A model generated the notes under the pieces. The model was given only the letters and a program-made list of their open reading frames with translations, searched no databases and had not been told where the DNA came from. The position numbers and the translations under genes are program-made. From Synergistaceae bacterium UBA6083 (GTDB lineage: Bacteria; Synergistota; Synergistia; Synergistales; 79-D21): 64,000 nucleotides of DNA. The DNA lies in assembly GCA_002436015.1 (NCBI GenBank), contig DIXJ01000011.1:57603-121602 (forward strand), in the 5' to 3' direction. The number at the start of each line of letters is the position of its first letter. Within the stretch, counting starts at the first letter, position 1. This document shows, piece after piece, positions 38,729-48,150 of this stretch.

Positions 38729-40690
38729 ATGGGAACACAAGTCATTTTAATGGTGGCGCTCTCCGGCGTTCTTGCCTTGGCCTACGCGATCTGGGCCACG
38801 GGTAAGATCGGCGCCGTCAAGGTGGATAACGAAAGGATCAACGAACTCTCCAGCATCATACACGGAGGGGCGCTGGCTTTCCTTTACCGGGAATACAAGG
38901 CCCTAGTGCCTTTCGTTGTCGTGGTGGGGGGACTGCTCTTCTGGAAGATCGGTGCGGGCACGGCAGTTTGCTTTGTCCTTGGCGCTCTCTGCAGCGCGAT
39001 GACCGGCTATTTCGGGATGAACGTCGCCACCAAGGCCAACGGCAAAACTGCCTTCAGCGCCACGAAGGGCATGAACGAGGCGTTGACTGTCGCCTTCACA
39101 GGCGGCTCGGTCATGGGCATGAACGTCGTCGGCATCGGTATTCTAGGCATCCTTCTCTGTACCCTTCTCTTCAAGGATCCGAACATCGTGGTCGGTTTCG
39201 GTTTCGGTGCCAGTTCCATTGCCCTCTTTGCCCGTGTGGGTGGCGGTATCTACACCAAGGCTGCCGATGTTGGTGCGGACCTTGTCGGCAAGGTCGAGGC
39301 GGGCATTCCCGAGGATGATCCGAGAAACCCTGCCGTCATTGCAGACAACGTGGGGGACAACGTCGGGGATATCGCCGGAATGGGAGCGGACCTTTTCGAA
39401 TCCTACGTCAACGCGATCGTTGCCTGCATGGCGATTGGGATCGTCACCTTCGGTAACGCGGGGATGGTCTATCCCCTGCTTCTAGCGGCCCTTGGCATCC
39501 TTTCTTCCATCCTGGGGACTTTTTTCGTCAAGGTCGGGCCTAACGGAGACCCTCAGGCAGCGCTGAGCCGAGGAACCTACGCGACAGGCGCGTTCCTGAT
39601 CGTCGGCACGTTCTTCCTGACCCGGGCAATTTTCGGCGAACTGACCCTTTTCTACGCGGTGGTTGCAGGTACGGTCGCGGGTGTTGCGATCGGGTTCGCC
39701 ACAGAGGTTTACACTTCTTCCAGCTATAAGTCGGTCAAGGAAATCGCAGAAGCCTCGCTGACGGGACCTGCGACAAACATCCTTTCGGGACTTGGAATCG
39801 GGATGAAGTCCACGGCGGTTCCTGTCCTCCTTATCTGCGCTGCGACCCTGGTCGGAGTCCGTTTTGGCGGGCTGTACGGGATTGCCTGTTCCGCGGTCGG
39901 GATGCTGGCCATCACGGGCATGGTCCTGAGCGTGGACGCCTATGGCCCGATAGCCGATAACGCAGGGGGCATTGCCGAGATGAGCCACATGCCCCACGAG
40001 ATCCGACAGATCACCGACAAGCTGGATGCCGTTGGCAATACAACTGCGGCCGTGGGCAAGGGGCTGGCTATCGGTTCGGCTGCCTTGACTGCCCTGGCGC
40101 TTTTCGTCGCCTATGCCCAGGCAGCCCATATCGACGTGATCGACCTGCGTGACCCGAAGGTCATGGTGGGGCTTTTCCTCGGAGGCTTGCTTCCCTTCAT
40201 CTTCGGTGCCCTTGCGATCGGAGCCGTCGGCCGCGCAGCCCAGAAAATGATCGACGAAGTCCGGCGCCAGTTCCGGGAAATCCCGGGCATCATGGAAGGC
40301 ACTGGCCGTCCCGAGTACGAGCGCTGCGTGGATATATCCACCTCGGCAGCCCTCCGCGAGATGGTCGTTCCTGGGCTCATGGCTGTCGTTGCCCCCGTGA
40401 TGGTTGGCATTCTCCTTGGTCCTGAGGCCCTTGGCGGGCTTCTTGGCGGCTCGATCGTGACGGGTGTCATGCTCGCCATCTTCATGGCCAATGCAGGCGG
40501 TGCCTGGGACAACGCGAAGAAATACATCGAAGAGGGGCACCATGGCGGCAAGCGGACTCCTGCCCATGCTGCCGCCGTCGTGGGAGATACGGTCGGCGAT
40601 CCATTCAAGGATACTGCCGGCCCCAGCATGAATATCCTGATCAAGCTCATGTCCGTCGTGGCGGTCGTCATCGCCCCGCTGTTTGTCTAG
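38729..40690 (+). CDS. hppA: Potassium-dependent membrane-bound pyrophosphatase
   Basis: 653 residues with about 16 membrane helices. It couples PPi hydrolysis to H+ or Na+ export. Catalytic motifs: DVGADLVGKVEAGIPEDDPRNPAVIADNVGDNVGD and the second Asp cluster near GDPFKDTAGPSMN. The segment GNTTAAVGKGLAIGSAALTAL carries Ala and Gly where potassium-independent enzymes have Lys and Thr, so it is potassium-dependent by known rule. The Glu in GADLFESYV is like that of Na+-pumping types, so Na+ transport is likely but not certain. ATG 38729 follows AAAGGAGGT. Confidence 0.94.
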   Translation: MGTQVILMVALSGVLALAYAIWATGKIGAVKVDNERINELSSIIHGGALAFLYREYKALVPFVVVVGGLLFWKIGAGTAVCFVLGALCSAMTGYFGMNVATKANGKTAFSATKGMNEALTVAFTGGSVMGMNVVGIGILGILLCTLLFKDPNIVVGFGFGASSIALFARVGGGIYTKAADVGADLVGKVEAGIPEDDPRNPAVIADNVGDNVGDIAGMGADLFESYVNAIVACMAIGIVTFGNAGMVYPLLLAALGILSSILGTFFVKVGPNGDPQAALSRGTYATGAFLIVGTFFLTRAIFGELTLFYAVVAGTVAGVAIGFATEVYTSSSYKSVKEIAEASLTGPATNILSGLGIGMKSTAVPVLLICAATLVGVRFGGLYGIACSAVGMLAITGMVLSVDAYGPIADNAGGIAEMSHMPHEIRQITDKLDAVGNTTAAVGKGLAIGSAALTALALFVAYAQAAHIDVIDLRDPKVMVGLFLGGLLPFIFGALAIGAVGRAAQKMIDEVRRQFREIPGIMEGTGRPEYERCVDISTSAALREMVVPGLMAVVAPVMVGILLGPEALGGLLGGSIVTGVMLAIFMANAGGAWDNAKKYIEEGHHGGKRTPAHAAAVVGDTVGDPFKDTAGPSMNILIKLMSVVAVVIAPLFV

Positions 40691-40743
40691 GCGAGACGAA
40701 CCCGCCAGATAGTTTTTCGCAACTTCACGAAATACGAACGTCG

Positions 40744-40776
40744 CCGAGGGGGGCAGTCCTGCCCCCCTCGGTTTCT
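40744..40776 (+). terminator. Terminator after hppA
   Basis: A 13-bp perfect stem CCGAGGGGGGCAG/CTGCCCCCCTCGG with a two-base loop, then TTTCT. The loop can open to a more usual four to six bases. Confidence 0.85.
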
Positions 40777-40796
40777 CCCAGTCTGGAGGTGTCCGA

Positions 40797-42536
40797 ATGG
40801 GCCAGGACGAAGCCGTCCGGGAAATCAAGGAAAGGCTTGACATCGTCGAACTCGTCGGAGATTCCGTCCCCCTTCGCAAGGTGGGGAAAAACCTAAGGGG
40901 GCTTTGCCCCTTCCATGCCGAAAAAACCCCTTCCTTTTACGTCTCTCCTGAAAGACAGACCTTCCATTGCTACGGATGCGGTCGTGGAGGCGATATCTTT
41001 TCCTTCGTGATGGAACGGGAAGGGCTTTCTTTCCCTGAAGCAATGGAAATGCTTGCGGAACGGGCAGGGGTGGAGATTCGGCGAAGCGCCAGCGGAAAGC
41101 GCAACCTTTCCGAAATAATGGAGATTGCCCTGGGTTTTTACCGGGAAAGCCTGCAATCACCTTCCGGCGAGGCAGCTCGCAAATACCTTGGAACCCGCCA
41201 ACTCGCACCTTCGGCATGGTCGCAATTCGAGCTGGGATGGGCTCCGCCGGCGTGGGACGCGCTTTGGAGCCTGCTCCAGAAGAAAGGGGTCAGCAGGCAG
41301 GAAGCACTAGCGTGCGGCCTCATCATCGAAGGGCAAAAGGGGGATTACGACCGATTCCGTGGCCGGGTTCTCTACCCAATCCGGGATATCGCCGGCAAGC
41401 TGACCGCTTTTGGCGGAAGGATCCTATCCGGGGAGGGGGCAAAGTACATCAATAGCCCCGAAGGTCCCCTCTTCAACAAGCGGGCTCTGCTTTACCTGCT
41501 TCCCCTCGCCAAGGCATCGATTCGGGAAATCGGCGCTGCAATTGTCGTAGAGGGGTACATGGATGCCCTGCGCCTGCACCTTTGCGGTTTTCGGAATGCC
41601 GTTGCCACTCTCGGGACGTCCTTGACGGCGGAGCAGGCGGCGTTGCTGAAACGCATGGCTGACCGGGTCCTCATCTGCTATGACAGTGATGCCGCCGGAC
41701 AGGAAGCCACTCTCAGGGGGATGACCCTTCTCCAGAAGGAAGGGCTCGATGTCCACGTTGTGGAGTTGCCGAGGGGAAAGGATCCCGACGAACTCCTCGC
41801 TTCCTCCGGTGGCCCGGACCTCTTCAAGCTGGCTCTTGGGGGCGCAATCCCCCTCCCGCTTTACCATGTCCACGCAAGAAGAGCGACCCTGGAAGGCCCG
41901 GGGAGGAAGAAGGTCGTTGAAGAGATACTTGAAGGGCTTGCGGAACTTCCTATGCTGGACTTGGCTCCGCATCTCGGTTCCATCGCGAGTTCTCTCGGGA
42001 TTTTCTCGCACCAGCTTGCTGAAATCCTCCGTGACAGGCTGCTGGCGGTGAAAAAATTCCCATCCGAATCGGAAAAGAGGGAATCCGCCTCCGATCGCGT
42101 ATATGTAAATGAAGGGGACAAGGGGAGAGGATTGCCGCCGGACCCATGGGAAGCGGCACTCCTGTTCCTCTTGTGGAAGTCTCCCGAAAAGCGCTCCGGT
42201 TTAGCCCCGGAGGCGATCCTTCCGCTGGTTTCCGACGAGAAGGTCCAGGGAGCCGTCGCAGCCGTGTTGAACGGGGAAACCCCGGAATCGCTGCAGGGGC
42301 GCTGGCATGAAACGAATGATCGTTTCCTGGAAGCGGCGCTAGCTGTGGGGGGAGATTTCTGCGAGGCTTTCAACAACATGGAGGATGCATGGCTAAAGGT
42401 CGAATCGAGCCTCAGGAAACGGGTCATCGAAAAGGAGTACCGGAGCTTGAGGGAAAAAATGACCAGGGGATTGGCGACTAGTCAGGACATGTCACGATTG
42501 AACGAACTGGCCCGGATCCTGAAGGGAAGGAGATGA
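40797..42536 (+). CDS. dnaG: DNA primase
   Basis: 579 residues. N-terminal CHC2-type zinc domain (CPFHAEKTPSF..., CYGCGRGGD), central TOPRIM domain with VVEGYMDAL and CYDSDAAGQEA, and a divergent C-terminal region for helicase binding. Starts with ATG at 40797 after TCTGGAGGT. It overlaps rpoD by four bases, the familiar dnaG-rpoD part of the macromolecular synthesis operon; rpsU is not upstream. Confidence 0.95.
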   Translation: MGQDEAVREIKERLDIVELVGDSVPLRKVGKNLRGLCPFHAEKTPSFYVSPERQTFHCYGCGRGGDIFSFVMEREGLSFPEAMEMLAERAGVEIRRSASGKRNLSEIMEIALGFYRESLQSPSGEAARKYLGTRQLAPSAWSQFELGWAPPAWDALWSLLQKKGVSRQEALACGLIIEGQKGDYDRFRGRVLYPIRDIAGKLTAFGGRILSGEGAKYINSPEGPLFNKRALLYLLPLAKASIREIGAAIVVEGYMDALRLHLCGFRNAVATLGTSLTAEQAALLKRMADRVLICYDSDAAGQEATLRGMTLLQKEGLDVHVVELPRGKDPDELLASSGGPDLFKLALGGAIPLPLYHVHARRATLEGPGRKKVVEEILEGLAELPMLDLAPHLGSIASSLGIFSHQLAEILRDRLLAVKKFPSESEKRESASDRVYVNEGDKGRGLPPDPWEAALLFLLWKSPEKRSGLAPEAILPLVSDEKVQGAVAAVLNGETPESLQGRWHETNDRFLEAALAVGGDFCEAFNNMEDAWLKVESSLRKRVIEKEYRSLREKMTRGLATSQDMSRLNELARILKGRR

Positions 42537-42541
42537 CCGGA

Positions 42542-43771
42542 ATGGCGAAAAAGGAAAAGGCGAAGCCGAAGGGCAAGGCAACACAGAAGGGAAACCTCCC
42601 GGAAAGCGGGGAGACCCGGGCAGCACCTGCAGTCACGGCAACCGGGGCGCCAACCGAGGCGACTCCCGAGGCGACACCCGAAGAAATGTCGAAATATATC
42701 GAAAATGTGCGGGACCTGCTGCATGAGGGAAGGGAGAAGGGGTTTGTCACCTACGAGGATATCGAGAAGCACCTCCCCCCCGAGTACCTGAACGCCGATA
42801 CTCTGGACAACCTTTATTTCAACCTCATGGAACTTGGCATCGATGTCATGGAGGAGGCCAAAGGGAAGGAAGAGACTCCCGAAGAGCCTGCCCCCACTCC
42901 TACAGCCGCTGCAGCGGATGATTCGGGAGACCTTGAGGACCTGCCTCTTTCCGATCCCGTACGGATGTACCTGCGTGAGATCGGCAAAATCCCCCTCCTG
43001 ACACCCGAAGAGGAAGTGGATCTTGCCAAGCGCGTCGAGGCTGAAGAAGCCGAAGCCAAGGCCAAGCTTGTCGAGGCGAATTTACGGCTGGTCGTCAGTA
43101 TCGCCAAGAAGTATATTGGCCGCGGAATGCTTTTTCTGGACCTCATCCAGGAGGGCAACCTCGGGTTGATCCGTGCGGTGGAAAAGTTTGACTACCGCAA
43201 GGGTTACAAATTCAGCACCTATGCCACCTGGTGGATTCGCCAGGCCATTACTCGGGCGATTGCTGACCAGGCCCGGACGATCCGCATCCCCGTCCACATG
43301 GTGGAGACGATCAACAAGCTTATACGCGTGTCGAGACAACTGGTGCAGCGGCTCGGCAGGGAGCCTCGGGCCGATGAGATCGCCCGCGAAATGGAGATCA
43401 CCTCCCAGAAGGTGGAAGAGATCCAGAAGATCGCCCAGGAGCCTGTCTCCCTGGAAACCCCGATCGGAGAAGAAGAAGACAGCCAACTGGGTGATTTTCT
43501 TGAGGACAAGGATCTTCCGAGTCCCGAGGACGCGGCTTCCCGGCAACTTCTCAGGGAGCAGCTCGAAGAGATGCTGGATGACCTGACCGACAGGGAAAGA
43601 GAGGTTCTCCACCTGAGGTTTGGGTTGGAAGACGGGCATGCCTACACCCTGGAAGAGGTTGGCAAAAGGTTCGGGGTCACCCGGGAGAGAATTCGGCAGA
43701 TCGAGGCCAAGGCCCTGAGAAAGCTACGCCACCCCAGTCGAAGCCGAAAACTTAGGGATTTTCTTGAATAA
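42542..43771 (+). CDS. rpoD: Principal sigma factor RpoD (sigma-70)
   Basis: About 409 residues. The N-terminal region is disordered and Lys/Ala/Pro-rich, followed by sigma region 1.1/1.2 (SDPVRMYLREIGKIPLLTPEEE), region 2 (RLVVSIAKKYIGRGMLFLDLIQEGNLGLIRAVEKF and the KFSTYATWWIRQAI -10-binding segment), region 3, and region 4 with YTLEEVGKRFGVTRERIRQIEAKALRKLR. ATG at 42542 is preferred to one at 42533 because AAGGAG needs spacing. Promoters found in this window match its -35/-10 consensus. Confidence 0.95.
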   Translation: MAKKEKAKPKGKATQKGNLPESGETRAAPAVTATGAPTEATPEATPEEMSKYIENVRDLLHEGREKGFVTYEDIEKHLPPEYLNADTLDNLYFNLMELGIDVMEEAKGKEETPEEPAPTPTAAAADDSGDLEDLPLSDPVRMYLREIGKIPLLTPEEEVDLAKRVEAEEAEAKAKLVEANLRLVVSIAKKYIGRGMLFLDLIQEGNLGLIRAVEKFDYRKGYKFSTYATWWIRQAITRAIADQARTIRIPVHMVETINKLIRVSRQLVQRLGREPRADEIAREMEITSQKVEEIQKIAQEPVSLETPIGEEEDSQLGDFLEDKDLPSPEDAASRQLLREQLEEMLDDLTDREREVLHLRFGLEDGHAYTLEEVGKRFGVTRERIRQIEAKALRKLRHPSRSRKLRDFLE

Positions 43772-43784
43772 GGCCGGAAGATAT

Positions 43785-43813
43785 TTGTTGGAGGAAGCGG
43801 GGTTTGCTATACT
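43785..43813 (+). promoter_or_regulatory. Promoter of the rqcP gene
   Basis: TTGTTG (43785-43790), 17-base spacer, TATACT (43808-43813), 30 bases before the ATG. Confidence 0.65.
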
Positions 43814-43842
43814 TCTGACGGTTTGTGATAAGGAGAGCAATC

Positions 43843-44103
43843 ATGCGCGTTGATCTTTTCCTCAAACTCTCGCGCCTTGTCAAGCGCCGGACCGCTGCAA
43901 AAGAAATGGTCGAACTGGGTGCGGTCAAGCTGAACGGACGGATCGTCCGGCCTTCAGCAGAGGTCCGGGTGTCCGACAGGATCGAGGTGGCCTATCCTCG
44001 GCGCCTCGTTATCCTGGATGTCCTGACCGATGACGAGAGGCTCATCAAGAGGGGAGAAATGCCTTTCCGGATCCTGGAAGATCGCCGGGTGGAGGAGGAG
44101 TGA
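43843..44103 (+). CDS. S4-domain RNA-binding protein, RqcP/YabO type
   Basis: 86 residues with the S4 RNA-binding fold at the N-terminus (MRVDLFLKLSRLVKRRTAAKEMVELGAVKLNGRI). The sequence matches the RqcP/Hsp15 group; RqcP works with RqcH on stalled 50S subunits to add alanine tails. ATG 43843 follows AAGGAG. RqcH is not in this window. Small neighbouring genes are ridA and rex. Confidence 0.88.
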   Translation: MRVDLFLKLSRLVKRRTAAKEMVELGAVKLNGRIVRPSAEVRVSDRIEVAYPRRLVILDVLTDDERLIKRGEMPFRILEDRRVEEE

Positions 44104-44165
44104 CTCCTCTGGAGAGGTTTGGCTGTAACCAGATAGAAAACTTTCTTGGAAGGAAGTGTGCCCGG

Positions 44166-44546
44166 ATGAAAAAAATCGTTTCCACCCAAAGTGCGCCTGC
44201 TGCGATAGGGCCCTATAGCCAGGGAGTCTGGTCAGGGGAACTGCTTTTCCTGTCCGGCCAGATCCCGATCAACCCTGAAAACGGTGCTATGGTGGAGGGG
44301 GATGCCGCAGCCCAGGCTGAACAGGTCCTTAAGAATATCGGGGCGATCCTTGCTTCCCAAGGGCTGACCTTCCGTGATGTTGTCAAGGCGACAGTCTTTT
44401 CTACGGATATGGGGACCTTCGCGAGTGTTAACGAGGTCTATGGGCGCTACTTCAAGGAGGAACCGCCGGCGCGATCCTTCGTGGAAGTCTCGGCGTTGCC
44501 GAAGGGGGCCCTCGTCGAAATCGAGGTAGTCGCCAGCCGTTCCTGA
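44166..44546 (+). CDS. ridA: RidA family reactive imine deaminase
   Basis: 126 residues. RidA hydrolyses 2-aminoacrylate and other enamine/imine intermediates of PLP enzymes. It begins MKKIVSTQSAPAAIGPYSQGV and ends with the conserved PPARSFVEVSALPKGALVEIEVVA (catalytic Arg in this segment). Start ATG at 44166 follows GGAAGGAAG; longer upstream readings lack family match. Located between rqcP and rex. Confidence 0.94.
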   Translation: MKKIVSTQSAPAAIGPYSQGVWSGELLFLSGQIPINPENGAMVEGDAAAQAEQVLKNIGAILASQGLTFRDVVKATVFSTDMGTFASVNEVYGRYFKEEPPARSFVEVSALPKGALVEIEVVASRS

Positions 44547-44583
44547 TCAAGTGGTCAAGTTCCATGATCGGAGGATTGTGTCA

Positions 44584-45210
44584 ATGAAAGTCGCTGAGCC
44601 GACAATCGAAAGGCTAGTCCAGTATTACCGGCTCCTGGAACTCCTTCATGAAGAAGGGAGAAGGGTCGTGTCTTCCCAGGAAATGGGGGAAATGCTCTCC
44701 TTGAAAGCGAGCCAGGTTCGCAAGGACCTCTCCTATTTCGGCGAGATCGGCAAGCGTGGTGTCGGATATCATGTGGAGAAACTTTACGAGCACATCAAGA
44801 GCATCCTGTCGACTCCTCGTCTCTGGCGTATTGCCCTCATAGGCGTCGGGCGGCTCGGGGAGGCCCTTTTGGGGCATAAGGCGTTCCAGAGCAGCAAGTT
44901 CAAGGTTTTGGCCCTGTTTGACAATGACCCCCAGAAGGTCGGACGGTCAATCATGGGAATCCCCTGCTATCCCATAGAAAAGATTACCGAGACGCTCAGG
45001 GAGGAGCAGGTGGAGATACTGATCCTGACCGTACCAGCGGCTGCAGCGCAGGGATGTGTTGACCGAGCCGTTTCGTCGGGGACGATCCGCGGTATCCTGT
45101 CCTTTGCCCAGACGGCCGTTATTGTTCCAAAATCCGTGCTGGTCTACCATGTGGATATCGCGACGGAACTCGAGAAGCTTCTTTTCTTTCTCAAGCAGCT
45201 TGAACGGTAA
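44584..45210 (+). CDS. rex: Redox-sensing transcriptional repressor Rex
   Basis: 208 residues. N-terminal winged helix (QEMGEMLSLKASQVRKDLSYFGEIGKRGVGYHVEKL) and a Rossmann domain with the nucleotide-binding GVGRLGEAL and the LALFDNDPQKVGR segment, plus the C-terminal swapped helix. Rex binds DNA when NADH is low and represses fermentation or respiration genes. ATG 44584 follows CGGAGG. I see no perfect Rex box in the window. Confidence 0.94.
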   Translation: MKVAEPTIERLVQYYRLLELLHEEGRRVVSSQEMGEMLSLKASQVRKDLSYFGEIGKRGVGYHVEKLYEHIKSILSTPRLWRIALIGVGRLGEALLGHKAFQSSKFKVLALFDNDPQKVGRSIMGIPCYPIEKITETLREEQVEILILTVPAAAAQGCVDRAVSSGTIRGILSFAQTAVIVPKSVLVYHVDIATELEKLLFFLKQLER

Positions 45211-45267
45211 AGTCGTGTTAGAATTGTCCATGCCAAAAAACGAGACTGAAGACGGGAGGCGTTCGGT

Positions 45268-45597
45268 TTGACTGGTGGAGCACAGGGTGGACTCATGGGG
45301 ATGCTTCTTCCCCTCGCGTTGTTTGTCGTAATTTTTTACTTCCTGATCATCCGTCCCCAGAAGAAGCGGCAGCGTCAGCACCAGGAGATGCTTGCCTCGA
45401 TCAAGAGGGGAGACCAGGTTGTAACGGCCGGCGGTTTCTTCGGGATCGTCCGCGAGACAAAGGATGACAGCTACATCCTGGAGATCGCCGACGGGGTGAA
45501 GGCCCGTATCCTGAAATCCTCCGTGCAGTACAAGAAGAGCGAGGAAGCGGGCAAGAAGGAAGAGACGCCTGCCGTTGAAGGTATACCCGAAGCGTAA
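45268..45597 (+). CDS. yajC: Preprotein translocase subunit YajC
   Basis: 109 residues with a single membrane helix (LLPLALFVVIFYFLIIRPQKKRQ, the YajC signature) and a beta-rich cytoplasmic domain (RGDQVVTAGGFFGIV, VKARILKSSVQ). TTG start at 45268 with GGGAGG upstream. It belongs to the Sec accessory complex with SecD and SecF, which follow 169 bases later. Confidence 0.93.
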   Translation: MTGGAQGGLMGMLLPLALFVVIFYFLIIRPQKKRQRQHQEMLASIKRGDQVVTAGGFFGIVRETKDDSYILEIADGVKARILKSSVQYKKSEEAGKKEETPAVEGIPEA

Positions 45598-45766
45598 AAT
45601 CCGTGCCGGCAAGAGGAGTGGGTCATTGCGCCTGCTCCCTTTTTTTCTGTCCTGACGGCTTTATCGAAAAACGGTATTGCCGGACAGCGAAAGGCGGAAA
45701 AGGGGCGCTTCCAGCCCCCGCCATCGGATGTCCGGACTCGAGTTGTTTTCCAAGGAGGTTTGTCCC

Positions 45767-47158
45767 ATGTTGAAGAGGGATCGCTGGCGGCTGATTCTTG
45801 TCGCCGCGGTGATTGTGGCAGGACTTTTTGCAGTGTTCCCAATCCAGGGAAGAGTCCGGCTCGGTTTGGATCTCAAGGGGGGTGCACATATCGTCCTCCT
45901 GGCAAAGGAAACTGCGGAGAGTCCCCTGACCGATGACAGCATCGACCGTTTGATTGCAGTCCTCCGGAACCGGGTTGACCAGTATGGCGTCACCGAACCG
46001 GTTATCCAGAGGCAGGGTAAGGATCGGGTCATATTGGATCTACCAGGAATCCAGGACCCGGAAGCTGCCCTTGAGTTGATCGGAAGGACGGCTCTCCTGG
46101 AATTCAAGGAGGTTCTCCAGTCCACGGCAGCCGTTCCACCTGCTCCCAACCGGCCCAACTATGCAAGTGACGAAGATTTCCTTGCGGCCCAGTCCAGGTG
46201 GCAGAAAGCCAAGGGTGAAGTGGATGCCGTCGCGCAGGAACTGAAAGCACGAGTGGCAAGCACACCCGGCGTCTCCGTCGGAAGGGACAAGGACGGGAGA
46301 GCCTATCTATTGGGAAAGACCTACGTGGTCGGGAAAGACCTGAAGGATGCCAAGACGGGTTTTGACAGCCTCTCGCGGCCGATGGTTTCCCTAAAGTTCA
46401 GCCCGGATGGGACGCGGCTTTTCGATGAGGCGACCGCAGGCAACATCGGGCGGCAGATCGCCATCGTCCTGGATGGGGAGATCATTTCGGCTCCGGTTGT
46501 CCAGGAACGGATCAGCGGCGGAGAAGCCCAAATCACGGGAAGATTCACTGTCGACGAGGCAAACCGGCTTGCGATCATGCTTCGTGCGGGCGCCCTGCCG
46601 GTGCCGGTCGAAGTGGCCGAGAACCGCACGGTTGGCCCGACCCTTGGCTCAGACTCGATCCGGTCCGGCCTGAGGGCTGGACTCATCGGTGCCATCCTGG
46701 TCCTGATCTTCATGTTGGTCTATTACCGTTTTCTCGGAATCGCGGCGGACATGGCCCTGAGCGTCGCCCTCCTGCTCGTGTTTGCCGGGCTGATCACTTT
46801 CAGGTCCACGCTGACACTGCCAGGTATCGCAGGCATCGTCCTGACCATCGGAATGGCGGTAGACGGGAATATCCTCATCTACGAACGCATGAAGGAAGAG
46901 CTGAGATCAGGCAAGACGCAGCTTGCCGCGCTGGATGCGGGTTTCCGAAAGGCCCTCACGACGATTCTCGACTCGAACCTCACGACGCTTATCGCGGCGG
47001 CGATTCTCTTCTACTTCGGCAGTGGCCCGATCCGCGGTTTTGCTGTGACGTTGAGCATTGGGATCATTTCCAGCGTTTTCTGCAATGTCCTGGTCACCCG
47101 GGTCATCCTGCAGTTCCTGCTGGATTTCAACCGAAAAAAGGCCCTCGGGTCGAACTGA
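45767..47158 (+). CDS. secD: Protein-export membrane protein SecD
   Basis: 463 residues. SecDF uses the proton or sodium gradient to pull proteins through the Sec channel. N-terminal helix, large periplasmic P1 domain (GLDLKGGAHIVL, FTVDEANRLAIMLRAGALPVPVEV), then six-helix RND-type membrane domain with GMAVDGNILIYERMKEELR. ATG 45767 follows AAGGAGG. Next gene secF starts 14 bases later. Confidence 0.95.
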   Translation: MLKRDRWRLILVAAVIVAGLFAVFPIQGRVRLGLDLKGGAHIVLLAKETAESPLTDDSIDRLIAVLRNRVDQYGVTEPVIQRQGKDRVILDLPGIQDPEAALELIGRTALLEFKEVLQSTAAVPPAPNRPNYASDEDFLAAQSRWQKAKGEVDAVAQELKARVASTPGVSVGRDKDGRAYLLGKTYVVGKDLKDAKTGFDSLSRPMVSLKFSPDGTRLFDEATAGNIGRQIAIVLDGEIISAPVVQERISGGEAQITGRFTVDEANRLAIMLRAGALPVPVEVAENRTVGPTLGSDSIRSGLRAGLIGAILVLIFMLVYYRFLGIAADMALSVALLLVFAGLITFRSTLTLPGIAGIVLTIGMAVDGNILIYERMKEELRSGKTQLAALDAGFRKALTTILDSNLTTLIAAAILFYFGSGPIRGFAVTLSIGIISSVFCNVLVTRVILQFLLDFNRKKALGSN

Positions 47159-47171
47159 GGGAGGGACGAGC

Positions 47172-48044
47172 ATGAAGCTGTTTCACGACAAGCGATTCGA
47201 ATTTATGGCTTTCCGGCGCGTTGCCATGGGCATCAGCATTGCCCTGATCGTTGCAAGCCTTTTCCTGATCGCATTCAAGGGCTTGAATCTTGGAATCGAC
47301 TACACGGGGGGCACGCTCCTGCAGGTTGAGTTCCCCGCTGCCGCATCGATCCAGGAGGCCCGCGAAGCCCTGGGCGCGGTTGGGCAGGAACAGGCCGTCA
47401 TCCAGGCATACAGCGAACGAGGGATGATCATCCGGCTCAAGGCGGGTGAAGAAACGGTCGGGCAGCAGGCTAGAGATGCCTTGAGGCAGAAGTTCGGTGA
47501 AATCCAGGTCCTGCGGCTGGAAAAAGTCGGGCCGGTTGTCGGTAAGGAATTGACCCGGGGGGCGCTTGTCGCTCTTGTCCTGGCGCTCGTGGGAATCCTC
47601 CTTTACGTTAGCGTCCGGTTCCAGTTCCGATTTGCCGCTGTCAGCGTAGCCGCCCTGGCCCACGACGCGATCATCGTCACGGGAGCATTTGCCCTTACTG
47701 GCCGTGAAATTTCGCTGACTTACATTGCCGCCATCCTGACGGTTGTCGGGTACTCCATTAACGATACTATCGTCGTGCTGGACCGGGTCAGGGAGAACTG
47801 GGGCAAGATGCGCCAGCTTGGCATCGAGAAGCTGCTGGACGATTCGGTGAACCAGACGCTCTCCAGGACGATCAATACTTCCCTTACAACGCTGCTTCCG
47901 GTACTTGCGCTCTTCCTTTTCGGGGGGCCGGTCCTTGCCGATTTCTCATTCGCGCTTCTTGTTGGGCTCATCATCGGGACATACAGCTCGGTTTTCATCG
48001 CTTGTGCTCTTATCTGCGAGTGGTACAAGAAATCTCCCCGTTAA
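47172..48044 (+). CDS. secF: Protein-export membrane protein SecF
   Basis: 290 residues, partner of SecD with the same RND-type membrane domain: FKGLNLGIDYTGGTLLQVEF, RFQFRFAAVSVAALAHDAII, VVGYSINDTIVVLDRVREN. Complete in length. A strong hairpin terminator follows the stop. Confidence 0.95.
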   Translation: MKLFHDKRFEFMAFRRVAMGISIALIVASLFLIAFKGLNLGIDYTGGTLLQVEFPAAASIQEAREALGAVGQEQAVIQAYSERGMIIRLKAGEETVGQQARDALRQKFGEIQVLRLEKVGPVVGKELTRGALVALVLALVGILLYVSVRFQFRFAAVSVAALAHDAIIVTGAFALTGREISLTYIAAILTVVGYSINDTIVVLDRVRENWGKMRQLGIEKLLDDSVNQTLSRTINTSLTTLLPVLALFLFGGPVLADFSFALLVGLIIGTYSSVFIACALICEWYKKSPR

Positions 48045-48057
48045 TCCAGGTACAAGG

Positions 48058-48105
48058 CTTAAAACGACAGGGACGGCGCACAAACGCCGTCCCTGTCGTT
48101 TTAAG
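48058..48105. terminator. Terminator after secF
   Basis: A 21-bp perfect inverted repeat (CTTAAAACGACAGGGACGGCG and its complement) with a six-base CACAAA loop, A-rich on one side and T-rich on the other. One of the longest perfect stems in the window. Probably a bidirectional terminator. Confidence 0.88.
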
Positions 48106-48112
48106 GCGAGGT

Positions 48113-48118
48113 TATAAT
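48113..48118 (+). promoter_or_regulatory. TATAAT -10 element before the coiled-coil gene
   Basis: A perfect TATAAT lies 32 bases before the ATG at 48151. No good -35 is visible: the corresponding position falls in the terminator arm. Low confidence as a promoter by itself. Confidence 0.3.
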
Positions 48119-48150
48119 GATGGTGTAGAAGAAGGGAAGGGGGGGAATCG

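Noticed and set aside
39482..40879. A 465-codon antisense reading over hppA and dnaG
   Set aside because: Same reason: hppA and dnaG are clearly coding on the plus strand.
48058..48105. The 21-bp perfect hairpin as a mobile palindromic repeat
   Set aside because: Only one copy is seen in the window and it is placed directly after secF with A/T flanks, as expected for a terminator.
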